A stretch of DNA of 64,000 bases, taken from NCBI GenBank assembly GCA_016617855.1, contig JAECUM010001160.1, positions 184,542 through 248,541 of the forward strand, given 5' to 3'. This DNA is from Megalonaias nervosa. Taxonomy: Eukaryota; Mollusca; Bivalvia; Unionida; Unionidae. The notes below the pieces were generated by a model. The model saw nothing but the letters and a program-made list of their open reading frames with translations. It was not told where the DNA came from and searched no databases. Positions 36,364 to 48,194 of the stretch are shown here, one piece after another (position 1 is the first letter of the stretch; each line of letters begins with the position of its first letter). Position numbers and translations under genes: made by a program.

Positions 36364-36662
36364 TGGACAGATAGACTGATGACATATTGATGATGGACAA
36401 CAGACCTTTGTTATAGATTAGATCGATGACTGATGGATGGACAGACTGATAACAAATTGACGATAAACAATAGGCCTTTGTTATAGAGCAGAAAAGGTAA
36501 AGAAAAATATGATATCTCAGACTGCTCACATTAAAAGAATACATTGTTAAAGTAAAAATTGGACAGTTGTGGGAATAGGGGTGAAATGATATGACTGTGC
36601 CACATATCAATACAATTCACAATACACAGCCTATAATATTATATATTATTTTTATCTTTAGA

Positions 36663-36720
36663 AGGTCTGTCAGTGGTAGGGTGGTGCCATTTTATATGTC
36701 TTAGGGTGGTGCCATCTTAT
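36663..36720. repeat. 27-bp direct repeat, two copies
   Basis: GGGTGGTGCCATTTTATATG and GGGTGGTGCCATCTTATATG follow each other. Confidence 0.65.
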
Positions 36721-37315
36721 ATGTGTTGACATATTGGATGTATTTCAATCATGCTGATTACAAACAGACAGTCTTATCATCTGCGTAGCTGCCATTGTCA
36801 CCCTTGACAAGATAACAAAAATACTCCCAAAAAATACTATATGTTAGTTGTCAGTGATTTTAATTCAACCTTTTAGGCCATTTCACACTCATTCATTTGA
36901 TCAGGTGTAGCACCCATCTTCGTCACCATGACCTTTGTTTTGCACTGCATGAATACTTAAAAATGTCCTATTACCAATTTTATGTTTTCACTTAAATTTG
37001 AATCACATTATGGTGTTATCTTCAAAACAGAAGACTACATAGTGCAAGAAAAATATTATCCTGAACAAGTCCAGGTGCGGGAGAGAGATGCAAAATCCAT
37101 CACAATGTACTTCCTACAGATGCAAAACCAACTGTAGTGGACACAGGAACTTAATTCTTTTATTAAATAATGAAAACTATTGACAACACCCACTCCTTTT
37201 CTACAAATTAACACAAGGTGACAAATTCATGCATTCTGAATCTGCCCCCCCCCCTCCTCCATCCTCTGATTCTGTGTGAATATTATTTATCCTGTCAGTC
37301 AACACATTCAGTCAC

Positions 37316-37568
37316 TGATTATATATTATTTAATAACCACTTTTGTATGAAACATTGCTCTATTGCTTTTGCCTAATTGGATCAAGTTTGGATGGAAATA
37401 TTTCCATTTGTCATGCAGTGAATAAAACTACATTCAGTCCTGATTGGTGGTTATTGTTTACCTAGACTAGAACAAACAATCACCACCAATCAGAACTGAA
37501 TGAAACATATTTCACTGTGACACGTATCAACCGAGAAACTTTGCATAAAAGTGGTTATATATAATCAT
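37316..37568. mobile_element. Palindromic (foldback) MITE, ~253 bp
   Basis: The core arms 37432-37459 and 37474-37501 are inverted repeats of 28 bp with two mismatches around a 14-base spacer. Outer parts are also inverted: TGATTATATAT ... TAACCACTTTTGTATGAAA on the left answers TTTGCATAAAAGTGGTTATA ... TAATCA on the right. The whole unit can fold on itself. No coding; superfamily unknown. Confidence 0.65.
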
Positions 37569-38289
37569 TAATGTACTTCAGTCATACATGGGGAACAAGT
37601 CTGGAAAGTCTTCTTGGCTGAACATGAGGTAAAATTTCTGTGGAATTGGGGTGGGGAAGATTTCAAACCATGTCACCTTCTTTTCGATTTGTTGGAAGTG
37701 CTTGTCGTCAATAGTTGTTTGTTTTACTAACAAAAAGGAATGCCTGTGCCTGTAACAGCTGTTTTAGATCAATTCTCAAAGTAAAAATAGTCAAAATGCC
37801 TAATAATTATTCATGAAGATTAAAGTAACTTGAACAGGATAAGTATCATTTTGTATCAATTCTTCACCTCTTGTATCAACATTTGTGTTAATATAGTGAA
37901 CATGCCAAAGCACTGATATATCAATAAACCATTTCACCAAACTAAGGAATCCTTTCAAGACAGTTTTAACTTTGATATGACTTGGGTGGGAGTCTTAAAG
38001 ACTAATTTATGGGCTTTGTGGTTACAAGGTGCAGGAATGGGCACCAAATGTGATCAAAAGTTTAGATAAGTGACATGTCATAATTAATCAAACTTAATTA
38101 AGGGCTGTTCCAGCAAAATATTCTTGGAACCTTTCAACATGGAGTAGTCATCCCACAGATACAATTTAGAATTTTCAGTAATCAGGCTATATTTTAAAAA
38201 ACTGCCTTCAATGGCACCATGTACATTTAAATGGAACAGTCCTAATATATTATTTGTCTCTAGAAGCCTTTTATTTTGCAGCAATTTAC

Positions 38290-38391
38290 ATGTAGGGGTT
38301 GTTTTTGGTTGGGGTTTTTATTTGGGTGGGGGGATAATGCCATTTCTCAATGCAAGATAAGCTGTATATGGCATACAGTATAACTGCCTTT
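38290..38391 (-). mobile_element. Truncated SINE fragment
   Basis: Only the 3' part (GGGTT...GATAATGCCATTTCTCA, ATGCAAGATAAGCTGTATAT) remains, cut after CAGTATAACTG. Its left flank matches that of the full copy 330 bp downstream, so it is probably a duplicate of that insertion and not an independent one. Confidence 0.65.
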
Positions 38392-38626
38392 GTTTAATAT
38401 GTGAACCAGCAAATGATATAAACAAAGCTAACTGTAAGATATAACAACCAGAGAACTTGTACAGGCATCTACTGATCTAATACAGTTTGTGTGTCTTCAA
38501 AATCCCTAGATCTATCCATGTACCTTGATCAAATCAATAACACGTAATAAGAAATTTCAATTCAAGGGATAGATATTATTTGTCTCTAGTAGCCTATAAT
38601 TTTGCAGCAATTTTAAATGTAGGGGT

Positions 38627-38887
38627 TGTTTGGGTTGTTGGGTGGGGGTGGGGGGGTTTACATCATTTCTCAGTGCAAGATAGGCTATATATGGCATCCA
38701 GTATAACTGGTGGATGAAAAACTTGAGAAAACCCCCAGTAAGAACCATCGACCCATAGGAAGCCACTGGCAGCTTTTTTTCATACCCACACTGGCTAAAA
38801 CAGAGACTCAAACCCCAAGCAGACAGAGGTGAGATGGCAGTGATTGGTAACGGTGAGTGTTTTAGACCACTCAGCCACCCGAGGCCC
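38627..38887 (-). mobile_element. tRNA-derived SINE, copy 4 (14-bp TSD)
   Basis: TTAAATGTAGGGGT flanks both sides (38613-38626 and 38888-38901). The head reads, inverted, as ACCACTCAGCCACCCGAGGC. The longest open frame across it (38557-38991) is an accident of SINE sequence. Confidence 0.87.
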
Positions 38888-40204
38888 TTAAATGTAGGGG
38901 TGTAAAAAAAAAAAATATTACTAATTGACTGGTGTACTGACTTCGAAACATTCTGGCCTAAAATAATAATAAATGATGTCACAACAAACAAGTTATAACT
39001 ACATGAATGCTAGATATCTCTTGTATTTATTATCTAGTTTATTTGTGTTTCTATTATTTTATCACTAACACGAAGATGCCAGCATTTTTATTTTAATTTT
39101 ATCATATTCATATTATTTGATATAATTTTTAAGAGAAATGCAAAAATTTTAGAACCAATTTTAATAAACTATGCTCTGAACCATAACACACATTTACTTC
39201 TCTGCAAATCATGTTTCCCAAATGGATGTTCTGAATTCAATGGCAGCTGCAGTATGTGACAATGTTTTACTATTAATTCTGTGTCTTTTAAAAAAAAAAA
39301 AAAAAATGTTGATATCAAATATTGAATATACATATTTGATATAAAAAATTCAATTTTATGGTATCAACAAATTTACTGAAGTTTGTTGAAGGAAGTCAAG
39401 GGTATTCAGACCACTGGGTTGAACTGGACACTTTCTAAGTTATCATTGTAGATGTTGGTTGGTAGGCAAATGTTTCCTGTCATGTGTTTTTATGACATGT
39501 GTCAATCACATCCACTTCCAGTTATATAAATACTGCCAAAAGAAAGAAACCCAGCAATACAAATAAATAAAAGGTATTTACAGAAATACTCTAACTTCTG
39601 CTTAAGTATTCAAATACACCTGACCCTGCACTATTTCAAAATTTTTAACTGCTTATGTAAAAATAAATTTTGAAATAAAAATATGATTCAAAAGATGCAT
39701 CTGCTGACTGAATTTCCACAGTTGGAGTTTAACTATTTCTTCCTCACACTTTATAATTTAAGGCACCATCAAAACAAACATGTTGGCCATTTGCAGCTAT
39801 ATTTGCACAGCTCTGCAGTAAATAATCACTAGATGTCATTTAATGAAGGTAAGTAGTCACTGGTTCAGGGAAAAGTGTGCATATGTGTGTCTCTCTCTTT
39901 TTCTCTCTCTGCTGAATCTTTTATATGATAAATTCAAACTTTCATGTGAAAAAATACATTTTTTATATCAAAATATCAAATATTTGATAAATAAAAACAT
40001 GTACAATATTTGACATCAAATATTTGATTATCTTATCTCAAATATTAAAACAATTCTATACAATAAATTCAAATATTCAATATCATGAATATTTTAAATA
40101 ATAAATTTCATTATTTTTTAGCAAAAATACTTTTTGACATTTGAAATTATTTTTTACATCAAATATTCAACAATAACTTTTTATATTCAAAGGTATATAA
40201 TAAA

Positions 40205-40412
40205 CACTAAAATAGTAACCAAGAGCACTGTGCATTGTACTTACTACAACTGGCAATAAAACAGTAACCCAGAGTACTATGCATTGTACTTGCTACAACT
40301 GGCAATAAAATAGTAACCCACAGTACTGTGCATTGCACTTGCTACAACTGCAAAAAAATAGTAACCCAGAACACTGTACATTGTACTTGCTACAACTGAC
40401 AATAAAACCAGC
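40205..40412. repeat. ~60-bp tandem repeat, about 3.5 units
   Basis: AATAGTAACCCAGAGCACTG, TGCATTGTACTTGCTACAAC, TGGCAATAAAA repeated with few changes; lies 250 bp downstream (gene sense) of exon 5. Confidence 0.8.
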
Positions 40413-40659
40413 TAATTTCTTGTTGAATTGTTACAGTGATGAAGACCTTAATAGGCTGCAAAAGCTATCCCAAATCAGGACATTCTTTAAAATGAGACTA
40501 TTTATTAGCAGTGATTAATAATGCTCCCCCACAATCCATTTGTCATTGTTGGGTATTGGGAACTTTTTTAAAACTTTAAAATCATGTTTTTCGTGTGATA
40601 TGGCATAACGTGGTAGGCATGCTATAGTAAGGTATTCTCTATTTTACCTTTCAACATAC

Positions 40660-40854
40660 CAATCAAAGCCCGTGTACGAAAGCGTTTCCCATTACAGCCA
40701 TCAACGCAAATACTCCACTCTGACCATTCAGTGAATAAGCACTCATCATCGCAGGACCTGTAACATGGCTTGGAGATCAAAGGAATTTGCCCACTGTGAC
40801 GGATACATAGATTGAAAGAAACTGATGTTCCATTCTCACTCTTGCAGGTCACAT
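40660..40854 (-). CDS. THSD7-like gene, exon 5 of 9 seen (TSR, WxxW type)
   Basis: The exon reads (N)VTCKSENGTSVSFNLC ... KPCYRSCDDECLFTEWSEWSIC, then VDGCNGKRFRTRALI. It shows a canonical C..C..EC entry and a full WxxWxxC core, with C-VDGC-NG in place of CSxTCG. An N-G-T sequon lies near its start. Borders are tttccag|AT and TGATTG|gtatgt. A second possible donor (AAAG|gtaaaa) lies 11 bases further on but would not match the phase of exon 6. With the chosen donor, G|AT gives Asp and continues DPVKNVPLRC. Size 195 bp, in frame at both ends (phase 1 to phase 1). Confidence 0.87.
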
Positions 40855-41098
40855 CTGGAAATTAAAATTCAGAAACACTACTATATGTATATATATTAGA
40901 GGATATTACCAGTAATGGTGTTTTTACTAATCTTTCCTGGAAAATGGCTATGATTCCTTTGATTAGTACAATACCATGATGACAGTATGTCTTGGTGTCC
41001 TAAGATTTATGTACATTTAAAAATTAGAGCATTTTTGGTGTCCCAACACTTATAGACATAAAAAAAAGTCAAGACAAAATCGATAAGATCACCACACT

Positions 41099-42221
41099 CA
41101 TAGCTGCCAACCCACAAGTACAAAAATACTGATTGCTTATGACAAAAATACTCATTTTCAGGACCAAATACTGATTTTTAAAAATTTTAATGCATATGTA
41201 TCAACTCACAACATATACAACCATCAGTAAGGTAGGACAGTGCCTTACATAATTATTTAATGTCAAAGATGCATGTGCTGAACACTTGCACCTTCTGGAT
41301 GGGCACCCTGTTCCATTCGGGTGCCCATTCAGAAGGTGCAAGAGTGCAACACACTCAGACACAGGCTGCTTATAGGAGCCTTTTCCACAGCTTGTTTATT
41401 TTTTTCAATTATTATCAATTCCAATGTACCAACTTTCATTCATAATCTCAATTATGTGTGATTTTCTTACTGAACTGTTTTCATTCTAGCATATGAGTAA
41501 TCCTTTGCGATTTTACTGTCTGGAAAACGCGTGCAAAATAAATCGCCAGCAACACTAGTTACTGAAAGAGGAAGGTTCATTTCTAAAAGAAATTTAATAA
41601 ACCGAATTTCGATTGAATTACATCAAGGTTCTCTCTGGTATTTATATACATCCAAGTTCAGGCTGAGTTGTCTATGATGAAGCAGCAAGCTGATGTTTAT
41701 TAGCTTTTTCGTGCTCTTGTATTTCATGTGCGCCTCCATGTCCAATAGTGAAATCACATTACACAATTTCCAAAACGTAAAGTCTTCTGCTTTACTAGAT
41801 GATTTCACAAATCTAAACAAGATGGCACAGTTGTCCTTTCAGTTCTGTTTTCTTGTCTTTTCTGGTGAAAATACCGAATATTCTGCTTTCCTATTCAACA
41901 TGATTAGAAGTTGAATATTACGAAGATGAGACACAGTGGTAGCGGTAACCGTTTGCGAAATCCAATATGGCAGATAAAGACAGGCATGGTAGCCTCGATT
42001 TCGAATGAACCAGTCATATTGTAGAACTGTATTCCTATATACATGCAATACATTTCTATCAAAATGGAACCGAGTGCCCGTTCTAAACTGAAAATTGCAA
42101 GGACATTTTTTATTATTTTTTTTAAATTAAAAAACGTATTTTTTTGCAAAAAAACGTACACATGTATTCAGGTCCAAAATACGGGACAAATACAGAAAAA
42201 ACGGGACAGTTGGCAGCTATG
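41099..42221. mobile_element. Non-autonomous DNA element with 13-bp perfect TIR
   Basis: CATAGCTGCCAAC at 41099-41111 and GTTGGCAGCTATG at 42209-42221 are exact inverse copies. Just inside the right end is ACGGGACAAATACAG...ACGGGACAG. The element contains a GC-rich hairpin (41285-41342) and no protein I recognise. The ends resemble those at 48350/49171 and 56495/59092. An exact target duplication is not visible. Confidence 0.65.
41285..41342. ncRNA. Near-perfect 24-bp hairpin, candidate small-RNA precursor or foldback
   Basis: Arms 41285-41308 and 41319-41342 are inverted copies with a single G/A difference (a G:U pair if read as RNA), around a 10-base loop TGTTCCATTC. The arms are much richer in GC (CACCTTCTGGATGGGCACCC) than the surroundings. 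It lies inside the 41099-42221 element. Expression is unknown; a plain inverted duplication is equally possible. Confidence 0.4.
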
Positions 42222-43620
42222 CATACTGCACCAGTGACTAACTCTTGTTCATTTACTATGGCAATAAACTGTTATAAACTACTATGATTGCTTTTATGTT
42301 ATTATTTTGCATGTGCATATTTTCTGATTTTTCCAACATGAAATAAAATAAGTCAATAAAAATGTCAATAAATTCACATGTGAGTTGAGTTTACCAGGCG
42401 ACTGGTACTATATAGAGTGTACAGAATGGTACTTGCACAGTGCAAATTGTATATCCTTGTTTATTCACAAGAATATTAAATGCAGTTTTGCTTTATTCAT
42501 CATTTTTACCAAATCTCATTCTCCCAAATCACATTTAAACAAGTCATCAATTGCTATTTTATTTCATATGACCCACACACTCAAGAACTACCATTTTTCA
42601 GTGATATAAGCATCCAACTAAGTGATGTAAATCATATGAAATGACAAACATCTTTAATTATACAAGTCGGATAACCAGCATACAGTATATTCATTTAACT
42701 GATCATCATTGATACATTTTAGTTTTTTGTTTCAGCTTACCATAAAACAAATTTGAAACTTTCACAGAGCATTCATTCCACTTTTGAATTTGGACAGTTC
42801 GTTGTTTTGGTGTTTTCTTGTGTTTATTATTGGCAGATTTGTCTTTTGTTTTCTCACAGAAGACCAGGTAATTGTTTGAACCATGAAACTGGTTTGTGAA
42901 ATGGGGGATTTCTGTCTGGCAGCAATACCGTTGTTAAATCTGAAGTGGGTTGAGCAGGATGAGATGCCCTGCATAATAGTGGTAGTAAATTATTTAGCCC
43001 TCCAAAATTATATTGGACTGACTCACCACTGACCATCACTGTCAGTCAATAGAGGTACAAACACTTCCTCAGTTGAGTAGCATGATTACTGTAGCCAATT
43101 AAACAGGTATTTATTTATTGTCTCTCACATCAAAGCAAACTATGAATGTTTAAGATATTACAGTTATTTTCAAAGCATTATTTCTGAAACTTCTTTATCA
43201 TATATTGGAGGTATTATTAAAGTTTAGTGCAACTGTGCCAATAATTCAAGTCCAAGGAAGTACTTCATTAAGTGGAAGTCAAAATCTTCAATGTACAAGC
43301 GGTGACGCAGTGATGTAAACATGTTAACAAAATGCGAGCATTGAACCAAATGCTATTTGTGTTTGTTCTTGTCCTATTGGGAGCACAGTTTTAAAGAGCT
43401 GGGTATTTACATTTTCAAGGCAAATAAAAACGTAATTACTGGTGCATTTGATACAATATTCTAATGTAACATTGCTTAAACAAACAATAATAAACTGAAG
43501 ATAAAAAGGTTAAGTTACTTTTGTAAATGCTTAAAGGAGCTCGCTAACGCTCAACTCTTGTCATTGATCAAATTATACACATTTGAATTTGGTAGAAATA
43601 ATAAGAAAATAGAAGAATAT

Positions 43621-44580
43621 TGTTACGACCCTGTAGTCAAATTACATGTGTTAAAATTTAAATTCTTCTAATTCTTTGTTTCATTTTTATTTCATTTTTA
43701 CATCATTAAATGTAGTTATTATTATTATGATGATTATGTTTGCATGGATCTAATAGTATGTTAGAAACATCGTATTTATTTAAAACGTAAATGTGACTCG
43801 TGTAAGCACGATTTTTGCATGACGGTTTTTCGTATCAAGTAAACAGTGAGAAGGAGCTATGTAAATGATTGGCTGTGACCACGTTATTACTTGTTTACGC
43901 TTTTGTAATACCCAGATGTGATTTCGAAATCACACGTGTCCTTTGTGCATGTGTACATGAAATGACGCATTAGCTTGTTTTAAATGCTCAGTTACCTGTA
44001 AGAAATGTTTAGTCGTAGTCATAGTCGTAGTCAGTTATACTTGAGAGTCACATCATAACATCTTACAGAGTTTCTAATACCTTAAGGAAAAGGTATTTCT
44101 GTGCTGGAAAGAGGTGTTTGTTCATTCGTACGTGTTAGGAACAACATGTGTGTTGTTAGTGGTGGTAGCTGTACTTCATCTACTTTCTAAATAATTATTC
44201 TCCCTGGAGAACAGCCCTACTGGCTTTGGACAAAGACATTTGTTGAAACTTTCTAAATTGCAGCAGAACAATTCAAATTGTGATTCACTGTGAAAATTCT
44301 GGACATTTTGTGTTAGCCTTCATCTGATGTCATCATCCGCCATCTTGGAACGGAACTGAGATTCAGACTATATCAAATTAGAACTGTTTATTTCACAGGA
44401 CTTAAGTGTTTTCACAATTTTAGGACAATTTTTGGATCTTCTTCGTAAATCGTAAGTCTTGTTTCATCTATTTACCTTTTCACCGTGTTTTCTAGGGAAA
44501 TAAATTAATTTTGTTAAAATTTACAAAGCTTGTTGTCTTCACTCTTTCTTTGTGTTACTTTGAACGAGCCGATACGTAAC
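43621..44580 (+). mobile_element. Solo LTR (~960 bp)
   Basis: Starts TGTTACGACC and ends GATACGTAAC(A). AATAT stands on both sides (43616-43620 and 44581-44585) as a 5-bp duplication; with the TG...CA convention the LTR would end at 44581 and the duplication would be ATAT. AATAAA lies near the 3' end (44499). No internal retrotransposon genes or second LTR are next to it, so it is the product of LTR recombination. Its 3' 130 bases are shared with fragments at 9.6, 50.3 and 56.0 kb. Confidence 0.75.
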
Positions 44581-45524
44581 AATATTTATTGACTTTTCAA
44601 ACCAATGTTGAAGGTTCCCCAAGACTTATAGTACATGAAAAAATTGCTATAATTTTGTGTCCCAACATTTATAGGTCCTAAAAAAATTACTTTCAAATAT
44701 AATTTAGGGTGTCCCAAGACTTATAGTGTCCCAAGATATACAGTCATTCTGGTAGATATTTGTAATAGCATTATTTAATCATAGATTTTAATGTGACATA
44801 TTATGACATTCAACCAATCAGAAAGTGCATTATTTAGGTGTAAGGATTCCTAGTGATGTCTGCAAATGTTGCTGTTACAGTATTATTTAATATATGTTAT
44901 AATTGTTAACTGAACTAACAAAGTCAATGATTTTTTTTTTCTCCTGCTTTTCATGGACCATGAGGTTTTGTTTAGGCTGTGTAATTAGAATGGTCCATCA
45001 TTATAAAACCTCTATGTACAATGCTGCAGTTTTTTTAATACAGATATGTTATGGATCCCATTCAACACTATATTTGCTTTGTTTCACTTAATTTTGGCTC
45101 CTGGCTAAAGAGAACTAATTATAAGTTGATTCAATTAAATGCCCAATCATTTCTTTCTATTCGCTATTACATACATGTGATAGAACCAGGATTTCAAGCC
45201 AATAGATCTACACATTTAGGTTAGGAGATTGGCTTCTAAACAAGCTGATTTTATACTGGCATAAATTTTACATTCTTCAAGGTGACTGAAAACAATGAAT
45301 GCATTTTTTGCCATAATATGTATTATCTTCATACTATAATAAAACAGCAAGTTTTGAACTTAAATCAGATTCAGATTCTGATGGTAATTTTACATTAATA
45401 ATTAATACAATTCAGGATATTGTCAATTAATGAAAAGGACAAGTTGTTTATCTTATAGTTTACTGCCAACAACTTTTATTAATCTCCATAAGCATTTTTA
45501 GTTTCCTTCATAAGATCACTGTCT

Positions 45525-45588
45525 GGTGACCACTGATGATGTCCACTGATGATGTCCACTGCTGATGACCACTGATGATGTCCACTGA
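45525..45588. repeat. ~15-bp GATGTCCACTGAT tandem repeat
   Basis: Four to five units of GATGTCCACTGAT/GATGACCACTGAT, overlapping the end of the hAT fragment. Confidence 0.7.
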
Positions 45589-45931
45589 TTATTAAGCTTC
45601 ACACTTAACAGGTTCTCAAAAGTTTTCTGGTCCATATCTCCCCCTGAATCACTTTGTATTTTGTGAAAAATGGAAAATGTTCTCTCTGTACCAGCATTAG
45701 AATGTTATAATGATAGAACAACTACGCTCATTCTCAAAAGAAGTTCTGGCTTCAATTTTCCAGCTGCTGGATTTGTTAGGTTGCTGAATGCTCTCGAGTA
45801 ATCCTTCCGATTGTGTTCATCCCATGGAGGAAGTTCTTGACCTGGATTAAAGATGTATTCCTGAGTCTCATCCTCAAGGGATTCTTTCTCTTCATGTTCA
45901 GATCCAAATATCTTTTTGCAGCCTTCATTAC
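45583..45931 (-). pseudogene. hAT-type transposase C-terminal fragment
   Basis: The minus strand gives GSEHEEKESLEDETQEYIF, PPWDEHNRKDYSRAF, then LLLRMSVVVLSL, a stop, and HSNAGTERTFSIFHKIQSD ... KTFENLLSVKLNNQW. The last part resembles the hAT-family C-terminal dimerisation region. The TAA stop lies between LSL and HSN, so it is broken. The upstream edge is TTCTATTTACAG, a good acceptor-like sequence, hinting at a spliced source or an intron-bearing copy. It could have come from a domesticated ZBED-like gene. Confidence 0.55.
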
Positions 45932-47559
45932 TGTAAATAGAATAAAACTAAAGATCAGTTTAGACTTGGAATAAAGAGTGAAAAAATACATGGTACATTT
46001 ATGCTATTTTAATAATTTTATTCCAACATTAAAATGGATTATATTGTGATATATTTAATCTAGATACCGAACTTAGTTTATGAAATACAAAATAATGAAA
46101 CACATGATGCAAACTCTGGACCTTTGCTACTTGCCTGCACATGCTTAAATTCTGATATTCGAGCATTGTCAGACTTGTAATATTTCTATGCATATGTTTC
46201 AGCATTTGCCATGAATTAAACAAAGTATGTAAGAGCTGTCCTTAAACATTCCTCTTAAAACATCTTGAACAGAATAACATTTAAATTTGACAAAATCAAA
46301 ATACTTACTCTAGTATCTCTGCCAGAATCATATGGTTGGTCTCTCCATCCTATCTCCCCTCTGTCAAAGGTCAGCTGATTTTCATCAGAGGGTAAGAACA
46401 CATCATGACCACCTTTAATTCTTTCATTACTAACAACACCTCAAAAAAATTCTGCAATTGGTCTTAAACACCCCGAATTCCAACAACAAGGTAATAAATT
46501 AACAGCTTGTTGTGTACACATCAGCTGTTGTTGAACAATTCTAATCCTACTGCTCTGCCACACATCAATGATTCGCAATGGTCACTGTACTGGTAGAACA
46601 TTTCCAGTCCCCAGTAGATTGGTTCTAGATGGATTTTCTAATGTTTGTTTTTTTTTTAAATCAACCTTTTCGTTTGATTTTGTTTAATTTTCAAAAGCAG
46701 TTAGATTTCAACTATAAAATGGTATGTGAGGTAGACAGCCTTTAAAATTAGAGTATTTGGTCTACCACCAGTAGAATCACATGCATGCTATTATGACATA
46801 GCCATCTTGCTAGATCTCTCAGTACAAGATGGTTTGACTTAGGATGTAGGATGTCAGTCTTATGCTGATACAGATGGAGTACAGGATGTAATATTCTGTG
46901 CATACAAAATCTTTTAATACAAGTCATCGGTCCATTTAAAGCAAACAAAGATAATGTACCAAGCTGTGTTGAAATCAAAGAATCAAAGAGGGCAAGCTAT
47001 TTGTGTGGCAACATTAGTTTGAAGGTAAACAAGAGCCATATCTCAATCAAATGATACATAATACTGACATTCATGCAACAGATGCAAACCAAATTAGCCT
47101 AAAATCTAAAAAGGATACAATGTATGAGATCTTAGTGTGAAAACCTATTGCGCTATTTTGAAAGGATCAAGGCAGTAATTCTACCAAATGGATAAACAAC
47201 ATCCTGACATAAACTAATATCATAAGAAAATCACAACTGAGCAATATAAACAGATCTCATGATTATAAATCATTATCATTTTCCAACTCAGAAACTCAAC
47301 TTCCATATGACTAGCTAATATCAAATAAATCAGACAGCAGAATTAACACTTGAAGCTGGGTTTAACAATGGCAGTGTTGTATATATCGAGGTCTGTCCAA
47401 AAGGCATTTGATTAATAATAATAAATGATAATAATGACAACTTAATAGAATGCTTAGTCATTTTAAAAAGCTTGAAGTGCTTTGCAACATCAATTTAGCA
47501 CATAGGAGCATAAGAACAGACAGCATAACATTGTCCCCCAAATACTATAAAAACAAATT

Positions 47560-47560
47560 A

Positions 47561-47596
<36 letters not shown>

Positions 47597-47598
47597 AT
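47560..47598. repeat. AAT/ATT microsatellite
   Basis: (AAT)n switches to (ATT)n in the middle, so the tract is self-complementary. Confidence 0.85.
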
Positions 47599-47769
47599 GT
47601 GGACTTTTTGTACAGTACCTAATCTTTATTCTCAGCACTTTGCAATATTAGACAACACATACAAATATATATAATGAAAAAATCACAAAACAAATACCAT
47701 TTAGTTACCAAACAAAAACAACCAGACGATAATTAAGGAAGTAAACATTATTTAGTCTTAAAGTCTGTT

Positions 47770-48070
47770 CTTGTAGTTGAAATAGGTAAGTTTTAAGAGC
47801 ACTCTTGAATGAGATCACAGTGTCCTTGTGTCTAAGATTTATGGGCCATTCATTTCATGTAGCTGGGCCCTGGTATGCAAAAGAATGTTGTCCATATGAT
47901 TTCGTTTAAACAGCGGAGAACAATGAGAATATAAGTGTCGGAAGATGAGCATAAGTTTCTAAATGGGGTCTACACATGGATGAAGTCAGATAGGTCAGTC
48001 AACAAAATCTAGCATACTGACCAGATTTTGTGTTTGATTCTGGATTGAATAGGTAGCCAGTGAAGGTTAC
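47770..48070 (-). mobile_element. LINE 3' fragment (second copy of the 48-49.6 kb LINE tail)
   Basis: Parallel to 48195-48343 and 49172-49345: GAGCACTCTTGAATGAGATC, GGGCCCTGGTATGCAAAAGA, ATGTTGTCCAT, TACACATGGATGAAGTCAGA, ATTTTGTGTTTGATTCTGGA and GGTAGCCAG occur in the same order. It is the 3' portion only. Confidence 0.6.
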
Positions 48071-48194
48071 AGGGGGGGAGTGTGAAACAAAATAACAAAA
48101 TGAAACATATAAATGGGTTTACACTAAAGAAAAATAAAGACACAAGTGAGCTTGCAATACAATCTCAATCTAAAAAGTGAATGAACAGCAAATT

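Larger units (their letters stand above)
34741..36490. repeat. ~70-bp tandem repeat, split by MITE copy B
   Basis: CTTTGTTATAGATTGATGAC, TGATGGCTGGACAGACAGAC and GATGAACAA units occur at 34741-34832 and resume at 36364-36490 (GGACAGATAGACTGATGACA; CCTTTGTTATAGA). The repeat was present before the MITE inserted at its TTAA. Confidence 0.7.
29918..40659. other. Intron between exons 5 and 6
   Basis: About 10.7 kb. Contents: SINE copy 3 (30597-30857), a virus-capsid-like relic (31372-33720), nested MITEs in a tandem repeat (34741-36490), a palindromic MITE (37316-37568), SINE copies 4 and 5 inside a local duplication (38230-38901), very AT-rich sequence (39290-40200), and a 60-bp tandem repeat (40205-40412). 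I see nothing distinct in 29940-30580 or 37580-38220. Confidence 0.6.

Noticed and set aside
38557..38991. 144-residue minus-strand frame, longest in the window
   Set aside because: Almost all of it lies over a SINE with a 14-bp target duplication; similar text appears at the other SINE copies.
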